Shown: positions 1-5,702 of the stretch, piece by piece | How the letters are laid out: every line of letters starts with the position of its first letter | Numbering within the stretch: position 1 is the first letter of the stretch | NCBI GenBank assembly: GCA_948560485.1 | Contig: CAOXUF010000100.1 | Span: 1 to 7,243 of the forward strand | DNA length: 7,243 nt | Direction of reading: 5' to 3' | Source of the DNA: an uncultured Eubacterium sp. | GTDB lineage: Bacteria > Bacillota_A > Clostridia > Lachnospirales > Lachnospiraceae | Notes under the pieces: generated by a model | Database searches by the model: none | Seen by the model: only the letters and a program-made list of their open reading frames with translations | Told to the model about the DNA's origin: nothing | Program-made: the position numbers and the translations under genes

Positions 1-249
1 AGTGCGGTACTGATTCCAGAGAGTGTGAAATTTTTTCTGTAAATAGTGTTTTGAAAGGTCTTCTATGATAAAATAAAAAATCATAGGAGGCTTTTTATTA
101 TGGCAAGAGAAAAGGAACCGGTACACAGAGTACAGATGACAGAAGGAAAATGAAATATCATCAACCAGCTTTTGGAAGGGTACGGCATCCAATCCGCTGA
201 AGACATCTAGGATGCCCTCAAAGACCTCCTTGGCGGGATCATCAAGGAG
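1..249 (+). mobile_element. Left-end remnant of an IS256-family insertion sequence
   Basis: The first 99 bases look like the left flank of an IS256-like element, followed by the start of its transposase. An AT-rich stretch at 15-45 is a candidate terminal inverted repeat, but no matching right end was seen anywhere in the window. CTATGAT (63-69) and ATCATAG (80-86) form a short hairpin just before the transposase start, and the second arm overlaps the ribosome binding site AGGAGG (85-90). Similarity to the transposase stops near 249, so only the left part of the element survives. The exact left boundary is a guess. Confidence 0.45.
100..249 (+). pseudogene. IS256-family (mutator-type) transposase, N-terminal fragment
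   Basis: Translation from ATG 100, ten bases after AGGAGG, begins MAREKEPVHRVQMTEGK and continues after a stop with NIINQLLEGYGIQSAEDI and DALKDLLGGIIKE. From memory this is the highly conserved N-terminus of a Clostridia IS256-type transposase, which is normally about 400 residues. TGA at 151-153 and TAG at 208-210 interrupt it in frame. After codon 50 (position 249) the frame stays open to TAA at 298-300, but the residues no longer resemble the family, so the gene was cut and joined to other DNA there. The DDE catalytic domain is absent, so it cannot transpose itself. Confidence 0.75.
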
Positions 250-449
250 ACAATAACCTATACATTTAACATCGAAAGATCGGTAAGAGATGAAAAATAA
301 GAGGATTTCTTAATTCGGAACAGATTGCGGAAATAGAAAGAGAAACTGACCATTGGAAGATGGAAATGTAACACAGAGACAACAGCAGAAAGCGGCATAA
401 CAGCAGAAAACTGCTTTGTACATAAATTTGAATAACATATTAGCCAAAG
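250..449. other. Relict intergenic stretch, no intact gene
   Basis: No reading frame with a credible start is present. Short frames read like eroded coding DNA, for example SEQIAEIERETDHWKMEM around 315-370, and a frame through 401-526 that includes ALYINLNNILAKGRYIFY, but stops interrupt all of them and I do not recognise the proteins. An 11-base direct repeat, AACAGCAGAAA, occurs at 381-391 and 399-409. The second copy runs into a small AGCAG-AAAA-CTGCT hairpin (402-415). The stretch is best read as mixed remnants between the truncated insertion sequence and the next mobile-element genes. Confidence 0.4.
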
Positions 450-482
450 GGCGTTACATCTTCTATGATGGACGCCTTTTTT
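450..482 (+). terminator. Intrinsic terminator-like hairpin with T6 tail
   Basis: GGCGT (450-454) pairs with ACGCC (472-476), and inside it CATC (457-460) pairs with GATG (467-470) around a TTCTAT loop. Six T residues follow at 477-482. This is the shape of a rho-independent terminator on the plus strand. The same bases are also open in one frame, so a relict coding origin is possible, but the hairpin plus T-run is the stronger reading. Confidence 0.6.
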
Positions 483-484
483 CG

Positions 485-502
485 GTGCGCCTGAAGGCGC
501 AC
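485..502. repeat. Perfect 7-bp inverted repeat with TGAA loop
   Basis: GTGCGCC (485-491) and GGCGCAC (496-502) are exact reverse complements around TGAA. The stem lies directly after the T-run of the preceding terminator-like hairpin. It has no T-tail of its own. It may be a second stem of the same terminator region or a remnant of a mobile-element regulatory structure. No function can be assigned. Confidence 0.5.
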
Positions 503-526
503 GTTGCTAATGTTGAACATCCCTAA

Positions 527-643
527 TCTGCTCAAGTAGTGGGAAGGATACAACCAAGACCAAAGGTGCCCATCGTGAGCTGGGATATGAAGAAAGGTGG
601 AGGCAAATCTCGGGTGCGACGAACAGAAATTACATTAGGCTAA
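527..643 (+). pseudogene. Possible C-terminal remnant of an unrecognised mobile-element gene
   Basis: This frame is open from just after TAA 524-526 to TAA 641-643 and contains PKVPIVSWDMKKGGGKSRV and then RRTEITLG before the stop. The basic, glycine-rich tail and the overlap of its stop with the expected start of the next gene (634) are typical of tightly packed conjugative-element operons. There is no start codon with a ribosome binding site, so at best it is a tail fragment. I do not recognise the protein. The alternative is chance open frame. Confidence 0.3.
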
Positions 644-930
644 CACAATATGAGCAGGAGACTGTAATCAATTTCAATGCAGAGGATCCGCATGCGACAG
701 TTTACACCCGTGATAAAGCTGTTATGAAAAAACTTGACGCATTAGTTACCGAGTTCCCAGAGGTCTTTCAGTGCATAGGCAAAACGGATATCGACAAGAC
801 CTATACAATGTCAAAATCACGTGTTAAATACCATAAGCTGAGAAGGATATCTGGGGCAAAGGGAGAGCAGTCAAGAGAAGTGATGAAAAAAGTCATCTTA
901 AAACAGCAAGTGTTACTAATAGTCCGTTGA
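634..930 (+). pseudogene. Small conjugative-element protein, start lost and C-terminus altered
   Basis: The frame reads IRLTQYEQETVINFNAED, then TVYTRDKAVMKKLDALVTEF and DIDKTYTMSKSRVKYHKLRR before ISGAKGEQ. From memory this matches a small protein of roughly 90-100 residues, function unknown, that recurs in Firmicute conjugative transposons and begins MRLTQYEQET. Here the expected initiator codon is ATT (634-636). The next in-frame ATG is 724, which would remove the conserved N-terminal third. The frame is 98 codons from ATT to TGA (928-930). Its last residues, roughly LKQQVLLIVR, do not look like the family, and the stop lies inside the controller operator. The restriction cassette therefore probably replaced the natural 3' end. 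A shortened 68-residue product from ATG 724 is conceivable but has no clear ribosome binding site. Confidence 0.6.
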
Positions 931-942
931 CTTATAAGTAAC
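912..942 (+). promoter_or_regulatory. Paired C-box operator upstream of the controller gene
   Basis: The left box TACTAATAGTC (914-924) and the right box GACTTATAAGTA (929-940) are separated by CGTT. Each is close to the GACTnnnAGTC pattern known for restriction-modification controller proteins. The right box contains a perfect 10-base palindrome, ACTTATAAGT (930-939), but its spacer is four bases instead of three. The reverse complement of 912-924 matches the box at 1187-1199 in 12 of 13 positions. The box-CGTT-box layout closely resembles, from memory, the Esp1396I operator with its 4-bp CGTG spacer. It should bind two C-protein dimers and give self-regulation of the gene at 975. Confidence 0.8.
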
Positions 943-954
943 GTGATGGATAAT
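927..954 (+). promoter_or_regulatory. Promoter of the controller gene
   Basis: TTGACT (927-932) is a good -35 box and lies inside the right C-box. GATAAT (949-954) is the best -10 box, 16 bases downstream. Transcription would start near 960, leaving about 14 bases before ATG 975 with GGAGG inside that leader. The overlap of the operator with the -35 box fits repression at high C-protein levels, with the left box available for activation at low levels, as known for this family. Promoter use is inferred, not shown. Confidence 0.65.
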
Positions 955-974
955 GATATGTGGAGGTATTTTCT

Positions 975-1181
975 ATGATTGCTGAAAAAGTAGGACAGCG
1001 AATTAAACAACTTCGCAACGAGCAGGGATTGAGTCAAGAAAAGCTTGCTTTAAAAGCTGAACTAGATAGAACGTATTTAGCAGGAGCTGAATTGGGGAAA
1101 AGAAATATTTCACTTAAAAGTTTAGAGAAGATAGTAAATGCTCTGAATGTTTCTTTTGGTGATTTCTTTAAGGGAATATAA
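975..1181 (+). CDS. Restriction-modification controller (C) protein, HTH Xre-like
   Basis: This 68-residue protein is a small dimeric helix-turn-helix regulator that sets the timing of a restriction-modification system. Its N-terminal helix contains GQRIKQLRNEQGLSQEKLA. The recognition-helix region, LDRTYLAGAELGKRNISL (about residues 30-47), and the closing SLEKIVNALNVSFGDFF are hallmark C-protein features, and the length matches the family. ATG 975 is chosen because GGAGG sits at 962-966 with eight bases of spacing. An upstream in-frame GTG at 960 would overlap that site. The gene sits between two sets of C-boxes, one before it and one before the nuclease gene, which is strong context for the role. 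Family members usually read AGIERG or SGIERG where this one has AGAELG, so the recognition or dimer contacts may differ. Confidence 0.93.
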   Translation: MIAEKVGQRIKQLRNEQGLSQEKLALKAELDRTYLAGAELGKRNISLKSLEKIVNALNVSFGDFFKGI

Positions 1182-1183
1182 CT

Positions 1184-1221
1184 GTTGACTATAAGTAACA
1201 ATTAAGGTATAATTATGGAGG
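1184..1221 (+). promoter_or_regulatory. C-box overlapping the promoter of the nuclease operon, with RBS
   Basis: GTTGACTATAAGTAAC (1184-1199) contains a single C-box, GACTATAAGTA (1187-1197), matching GACTnnnAGTC in seven of eight defined positions. It overlaps a -35 box TTGACT (1185-1190). TATAAT (1208-1213) follows after exactly 17 bases, a near-consensus promoter. Transcription would begin close to 1220, inside or beside the ribosome binding site GGAGG (1217-1221), seven bases before ATG 1229, so the leader is very short. No clear second box lies upstream. A dimer bound here would sit on the -35 box, suggesting repression rather than activation of the nuclease gene. That is inference. Confidence 0.8.
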
Positions 1222-1228
1222 TACAGAC

Positions 1229-2485
1229 ATGAAATTGATGATTCAAGACCCCACCTATGCAGCAAGTATGAGGCTTGGAGAAGCGCTGATTGACGCATGT
1301 AATAAGGGGCAAGACGGAGCTGGAGCTTTTGCATTTGCAGAAGAGAATGGAATTGATTTGTTTTTGGGTGATCCAGACTTTAGCGATTACATTAAAACTC
1401 ATAAGTATGAGTTGGTTGTCGGTACTGATTCAATTACTGATCCGAAGGCGGTTACAAGGTTAAGAGCATATTGCAAACTTTACCATAATTTAACTGTATA
1501 CGGTTATGTTCATGATTCAAAAAAGTATTTATTTCATCCTAAGATTACTTGGTTTGAAACAACGGCAGGTGGCCTGTCTATTATTGGATCGGGCAATTTG
1601 ACTGAGCGTGGGTTGTATCATAACATCGAAATGTATTCATATAATGAGTTACATAATACAGACTTCACAAAGCTTAAAATTGACTGGCAGGATTGGTTAG
1701 ATTATTCGATCAATAATAATCTTATATTTGATATTAATGATCCGATTATTGATCATGCCGTTAATCTAAGTGCTGCAAAAAAAGCAAAATCATTTTCGGC
1801 ACCTAAATCTTCGGCAGGAAAGATGGTTGCTCCGGATTCTTCACTATTGGCGTTGTATAAAACCCAGCCCCAAACTACATCTGTACGCAAGCCTGTTACT
1901 GTGTCTATGCTTAGAAAGACTAAACCTAAAAAGTCATCAGCCATAATAGCAACACCGATTCCTACCGTAGAACCAGTAGTAGTTGCACCAACAATTAGCC
2001 CAGTTTGGACAGTTTCTACTACAGACAGAATTTTGGTGGCTGAAATTCCAAAAGCAAGCACTAGATGGAAGCAGATTAATTTTGATAAAGCATCTTTTCA
2101 AAACTATTTTGGAGCTACGCCTCGGGGTACTAGTGGTACCTATAGGATTCTTCTGAAGAACGTTGATTCAGCAGGGACATTGGGGGCTACAGAATCAAGA
2201 CCAAGTGTTTCGGTAGCTAGCCACAATTGGCGGTTTGAAATAAGTGCGGCTAGTGGACTTCCTTATCCGAGCGGAACGAACAGACCTTATGTTGTTTTCT
2301 CGGAGGCATCTACAAGATCGTTCCTTTATGAATTACTGATGCCGGGAGATTCAAGATACTTCGAAGTAGATAGTTTTGTAAAATTATGGAAAAGAGCCAA
2401 TGGTGTGTCTGGCATTGCTAGATTTATCACAGATGTAAGCACCATTAAACCAAGCACTCCAAGCCTTGGGCTCTGGAAAGTTTAA
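1229..2485 (+). CDS. PLD-family restriction endonuclease (BfiI/NgoFVII-like)
   Basis: This 418-residue protein is the likely DNA-cleaving subunit. The N-terminal domain (about 1-170) carries one phospholipase D-type half-site: H103 and K105 in FHPKITWFE, then N123 in GSGNLTERGLYHNIE and E134. Known enzymes of this type, such as BfiI, dimerise to form one active site and cut without a metal ion. From memory the BfiI residues H105 and K107 fall at almost the same place. Residues about 180-262 are a Ser/Thr/Pro/Lys-rich linker, longer than I recall for BfiI. Residues about 265-418 form a separate domain with SVSVASHNWRFEI and RPYVVFSEASTRSFLYELL, probably the B3-like specificity domain seen in such enzymes. 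ATG 1229 has GGAGG seven bases upstream. The gene lies between the C protein and the methyltransferases, which start two bases after its stop. Target sequence cannot be read from the protein. Confidence 0.85.
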   Translation: MKLMIQDPTYAASMRLGEALIDACNKGQDGAGAFAFAEENGIDLFLGDPDFSDYIKTHKYELVVGTDSITDPKAVTRLRAYCKLYHNLTVYGYVHDSKKYLFHPKITWFETTAGGLSIIGSGNLTERGLYHNIEMYSYNELHNTDFTKLKIDWQDWLDYSINNNLIFDINDPIIDHAVNLSAAKKAKSFSAPKSSAGKMVAPDSSLLALYKTQPQTTSVRKPVTVSMLRKTKPKKSSAIIATPIPTVEPVVVAPTISPVWTVSTTDRILVAEIPKASTRWKQINFDKASFQNYFGATPRGTSGTYRILLKNVDSAGTLGATESRPSVSVASHNWRFEISAASGLPYPSGTNRPYVVFSEASTRSFLYELLMPGDSRYFEVDSFVKLWKRANGVSGIARFITDVSTIKPSTPSLGLWKV

Positions 2486-2487
2486 AT

Positions 2488-3822
2488 ATGGATACAAGTG
2501 TTAAGACAGTCCATTATCTAGGCAGTAAAGCTCGTATGTTAACTCCAATCAAGAAATATATAGATGAGCTTACCCATGGAAATGGAAGAATATGTGATTT
2601 GTTTTGTGGCTCAGGAGTAGTATCTGAGTATTTGCTTAAACAGTATGACGTATTAGCAGTAGATATTCAAAACTATTCAAAAGTGTACTGTGAAGCACGT
2701 TTGTTGGGATTGCCAAAAGATTTCGATTATAAAAGAATTATAGCCAGAATAAAAGAATCCGAACCAAGAAGAACCAACTTGATAGTTTACAAGCCTATTC
2801 TTGTTTATGAGGACGAGTGTAGAGACTCATTATTATCCAGGGAGTTGGAGCCAATCTATGAGGTTATTGAAAAAGGATCTTTGTATGCCTACTTAAATAA
2901 TCTGCCTTATAGTGAAACGGATCTTTCCCCTTCTCTTGAAAAAGCTTTTGCTATGGTTAAAGACACCAAGGGAATAGATTTACAATCTTTGGATTCAATT
3001 ATCACGCGTTATTATGGAGGATTGTACTTTTCTTTTAAACAAGCTATTGATATTGATGCAATTTCTTCATATGCCTTTGCACAAAATGAAAGGGTTAAGA
3101 ATGCAATGTTGGCAGCACTTATGGGTGCTACAACTGACGTGGTAAATACTATTGGAAAGCAATTTGCTCAGCCATTAAAAGTAAGAAATAAAGATGGTTC
3201 TTTAAAAAAGAATCTGGCAAAAAAAATTTTGTCTGATAGAGAATTAGATGTTTTTGAACAATTTGAAAAATGGATGCAATACTATATAGAATTACCGCGA
3301 AATACGCATGATTTTGAAATAATCTGTGATGACTATATAGAAGTTTTGAAAAGATTGCAGCCTGGTCATGTAGAGGTTATTTATGCCGATCCGCCTTATA
3401 CGCGATACCATTATAGCCGTTATTATCATATTCTTGAGACTATTTGCTTGCACGATAATCCACAAATATCGACTACATTTCCTAATGGGAAAGGTGGATT
3501 AAGTAGAGCAATTTATCGAAACGATAGACACCAATCTCCTTTTTGTATTAAGAGCAAAGCGCCACGGGCATTTGACGATTTATTCATGTATGCAAGCAAA
3601 GCTCGAGCTTCAATTGTACTTTCATATTCTCCATTTGATGCAAATAGTGGAGCTACACCGAGATTGCTTTCAATTGAAGATATTATAAGTATTGCTCAGA
3701 AGTATTACAAAAATGTGTCGGTAGTATCACCGGGACAGTTTATGCATAGTAGGTTTAATAGGCAGGATAATAATTACGAAATTAACTACGAAGCAGAAAG
3801 ATTAGTTATATGCAGAAGGTGA
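2488..3822 (+). CDS. DNA adenine methyltransferase, alpha-class (D12-like)
   Basis: This 444-residue enzyme should methylate an amino group, most likely adenine N6, from S-adenosylmethionine and protect the nuclease target on one strand. Motif X is YLGSKARMLTPI (10-21). Motif I, DLFCGSG, is at 37-43. The catalytic motif IV, DPPY, is at 301-304, followed by TRYHYSRYYHILET. Motif I before a large target-recognition region and then motif IV is the alpha-class order, as in Dam. At 444 residues it is much longer than Dam-type enzymes (about 270-290). The extra length lies mostly between motifs I and IV (about 70-290), where specificity should reside. It starts two bases after the nuclease stop, with GGAAAG at 2475-2480 as a modest ribosome binding site, so translation is probably coupled. 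Its end overlaps the next gene. Codons are AT-rich like the rest of the cassette. Confidence 0.9.
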   Translation: MDTSVKTVHYLGSKARMLTPIKKYIDELTHGNGRICDLFCGSGVVSEYLLKQYDVLAVDIQNYSKVYCEARLLGLPKDFDYKRIIARIKESEPRRTNLIVYKPILVYEDECRDSLLSRELEPIYEVIEKGSLYAYLNNLPYSETDLSPSLEKAFAMVKDTKGIDLQSLDSIITRYYGGLYFSFKQAIDIDAISSYAFAQNERVKNAMLAALMGATTDVVNTIGKQFAQPLKVRNKDGSLKKNLAKKILSDRELDVFEQFEKWMQYYIELPRNTHDFEIICDDYIEVLKRLQPGHVEVIYADPPYTRYHYSRYYHILETICLHDNPQISTTFPNGKGGLSRAIYRNDRHQSPFCIKSKAPRAFDDLFMYASKARASIVLSYSPFDANSGATPRLLSIEDIISIAQKYYKNVSVVSPGQFMHSRFNRQDNNYEINYEAERLVICRR

Positions 3823-4949
3823 ATTTAGCAGTGAGAATAGCAAAAAAATCGTTTCTTGAGAAGAAGATATTAAATCCACGTGTTTTAATACTGGGAGACA
3901 ATCAAAAGGTATTAAAAGACATTAAGGATACATATGAGCATCAAGTTAGCTTGATATATATTGATCCACCGTATAATAGAGGTGATGATTTTAAGTTTTA
4001 TAAAGATACTAAGAATCATGACGATTGGTTAGAAGAGATGCGCACAACTATCATAGAATTAAGAGAGTTTTTGAGTGCTGAAGGAAGTATATGGATATCT
4101 ATTGATGACTCCGAAATGGCATATTTAAAAGTATGTTGCGATGAAATTTTCGGTAGAGAGAACTTTGTATCTACAATAGTTTGGCAAAAAAGAAATACAC
4201 GGGAAAATAGAAGAATATTTTCTAACAATCACGAGTATGTTCTTGTATATGCAAAAGATATAAATAAATTTAAAAAGAAAAGGAATTTACTGCCTGCAAC
4301 TCAAAAGTTATTGGATAGATATAAAAATCCGGACAATGATACTAGAGGGTCCTGGCAATCGGTTACATTATCAGTCCAAGCTGGACATGCCGTTAAATCT
4401 CAGTTCTATACTATTGTTTCGCCAACAGGCAAGAAGCATAAGCCACCGAAAGGAAGATGTTGGATTTACAATGAGGAGAGGATGCAAGAAGAGATTAAGA
4501 ATAATAATATTTGGTTCGGAAGTGATGGCAACGGAGTTCCAAGATTAAAAAAAATACTGGATGTTTCAAAGCTTGGTATGGTTCCGGAAACCCTTTGGAA
4601 TGTTGAATTTGCCGGTTCAACCAAAGAGGCCAAGCAAGAACTTTTGGCTTTAGAAATATATGATGAAGATGTATTTGATACACCGAAGCCAGAGCAGCTG
4701 ATATATAGAATTATGCAAATAGCTACAAATGAAAACGATTTGGTGCTAGATTGCTTTATGGGTTCCGGCACAACAGTAGCGGTTGCTCACAAATTTGGAA
4801 GAAACTATATTGGAATTGAATTAAACAAAAAGGTATATAAATATGCTTCAGAAAGATTAAAAAAAGTATGTAATGGAGAAAGCGGAGGAATATCTTCAGC
4901 ACTAGTATGGAACGGCGGTGGGGAATATTTATCCTGCGAATGGAAGTAA
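3810..4949 (+). CDS. DNA amino-methyltransferase, beta-class (type III Mod-like)
   Basis: This 379-residue enzyme is a second adenine-N6 or cytosine-N4 methyltransferase, of a different permutation from its neighbour. Motif IV, IDPPYNRGDDF, comes first (51-61), followed by SIWISIDDSEM (93-103). A recognition region follows (about 125-265, including KNPDNDTRGSW and PPKGRCW). Motif X is around TPKPEQLIYRIM (291-302), and motif I, FMGSGTT, is at 316-322 with IGIEL after it. That order is beta-class. The closing WNGGGEYLSCEWK resembles the usual Mod C-terminus, so the protein looks complete, although it is shorter than typical type III Mod (over 600). No type III Res helicase is nearby, so it probably serves the PLD nuclease. 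The ATG overlaps the previous gene by 13 bases, suggesting coupling. GTG 3819 or 3831 are weaker alternative starts. Confidence 0.9.
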   Translation: MQKVNLAVRIAKKSFLEKKILNPRVLILGDNQKVLKDIKDTYEHQVSLIYIDPPYNRGDDFKFYKDTKNHDDWLEEMRTTIIELREFLSAEGSIWISIDDSEMAYLKVCCDEIFGRENFVSTIVWQKRNTRENRRIFSNNHEYVLVYAKDINKFKKKRNLLPATQKLLDRYKNPDNDTRGSWQSVTLSVQAGHAVKSQFYTIVSPTGKKHKPPKGRCWIYNEERMQEEIKNNNIWFGSDGNGVPRLKKILDVSKLGMVPETLWNVEFAGSTKEAKQELLALEIYDEDVFDTPKPEQLIYRIMQIATNENDLVLDCFMGSGTTVAVAHKFGRNYIGIELNKKVYKYASERLKKVCNGESGGISSALVWNGGGEYLSCEWK

Positions 4950-4977
4950 ATAGTAATTTATAGGAAATGGAAGTGGT

Positions 4978-5387
4978 ATGACAGAGTTTTGTCTTAACAC
5001 TTTTTTCTTGATTGTAAAGGTTGCATGGGGAAGCGGAAAAGAAGATGACTATAAAAATTATATCAAAAAGGAAATGGCGCAGGAGGATCTCAGTGATGAG
5101 TCATCTGTAGTTGTGATTGGTGGAACGCCAGAGATTAGCCAACCATTGGCAATTATGTATGAGGGAGAAAAGGCAAAAGTGGTTCCCACTAATGCAATGG
5201 CTAATGATAGATTGATGAGGAGGGCAGGTCTGACAGCCTGCGTATGCGGGATGGGAAGATCACCGTGCGGGACAGCAACGGGCAGGAAGACGAATGCACA
5301 ATCCATGTGCAATCAAGTGCGGGAGGCATTGCGCCTCCTGCATTTTTTGCTGTTGATCTTATCCCCACAGTCGAGAGATCACGATAG
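4978..5387 (+). pseudogene. Unrecognised decayed reading frame(s) after the RM cassette
   Basis: A frame opens at ATG 4978, four bases after GGAAG, and reads plausibly as protein to about 5220 (for example DDYKNYIKKEMAQEDLSDES and PLAIMYEGEKAKVVPTNAMA). Beyond that it becomes Cys/Arg/Leu-rich and unconvincing up to its stop at 5461-5463. From about 5211 a different frame looks better, with LRMRDGKITVRDSNGQEDE and APPAFFAVDLIPTVERSR ending at TAG 5385-5387. This suggests one frameshift near 5215, or two unrelated fragments joined. An intrinsic terminator lies inside the second part. I do not recognise either protein. Neither resembles a restriction-modification component. Confidence 0.35.
5319..5348 (+). 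terminator. Intrinsic terminator downstream of the RM cassette
   Basis: GCGGGAGGC (5319-5327) pairs with GCCTCCTGC (5333-5341), nine base pairs with one G-T pair, around an ATTGC loop. The right arm is followed after one A by T6 (5343-5348). This is the first good plus-strand terminator after the second methyltransferase, so the cassette transcript that starts near 1220 could end here. Confidence 0.75.
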
Positions 5388-5702
5388 AGGAAAAGAGGTT
5401 CCTTTACAAAGGCTGTTCAAAGATCCGCTATGGACTTTTTTTCTCTGCTCCTATGTGATATGATAGAGATGCGGTCAATGGGGCCAGACAAATGAAAGCC
5501 GAAGGTAAAGATTAAAGATGAAGAGGGACTTGTATTGATTGATTCTGGTTGGAATCATGGTAGTTTCTTTATGGTGCTGCAAAGGGGGCTGTTACAAAGA
5601 TTAGGAAAGTATATAAGATGAAGTTGGACATGCTAACTAGAAATATGCTGTGAGTTGTGGTAGAACGACACAGCAAAAATTTAATATAAGAGGTAAGATT
5701 AC
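5388..5702. other. Gene-poor relict stretch before the membrane-protein operon
   Basis: No complete gene is visible. An open frame at 5496-5621 reads KPKVKIKDEEGLVLIDSG and then WNHGSFFMVLQRGLLQRLGK. It looks like a protein fragment, but a stop lies directly upstream and there is no start codon with a binding site. I do not recognise it. The last bases, AAGAGG at 5688-5693, are the ribosome binding site of the next gene. I saw no convincing promoter for that gene here. Confidence 0.4.

Noticed and set aside
381..409. Repeat array or CRISPR-like units
   Set aside because: There are only two 11-base copies in a purine-rich stretch, with no regular spacer series and no cas genes.
348..526. N-terminus of a serine recombinase (QQKTALYI-like)
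   Set aside because: The resemblance is limited to a few residues, two stops interrupt the frame, and the following residues do not match a resolvase domain.
960..974. GTG 960 as the controller start
   Set aside because: It overlaps the GGAGG that serves ATG 975, and the extra residues MEVFS are not part of the usual C-protein N-terminus.
1753..2061. Minus-strand reading frame of 102 residues opposite the nuclease linker
   Set aside because: It is a by-product of the low-complexity linker codons, with no binding site or recognisable protein.
1229..4949. DISARM, BREX or type III restriction locus
   Set aside because: The PLD nuclease could suggest DISARM and the second methyltransferase a type III Mod, but no helicase, Res subunit, PglZ or BrxC-like protein is present, and the PLD protein fits BfiI-type enzymes better.
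5220..5463. Coding continuation of the frame starting at 4978
   Set aside because: It is Cys/Arg/Leu-rich, runs through an intrinsic terminator, and another frame looks more protein-like over the same bases.
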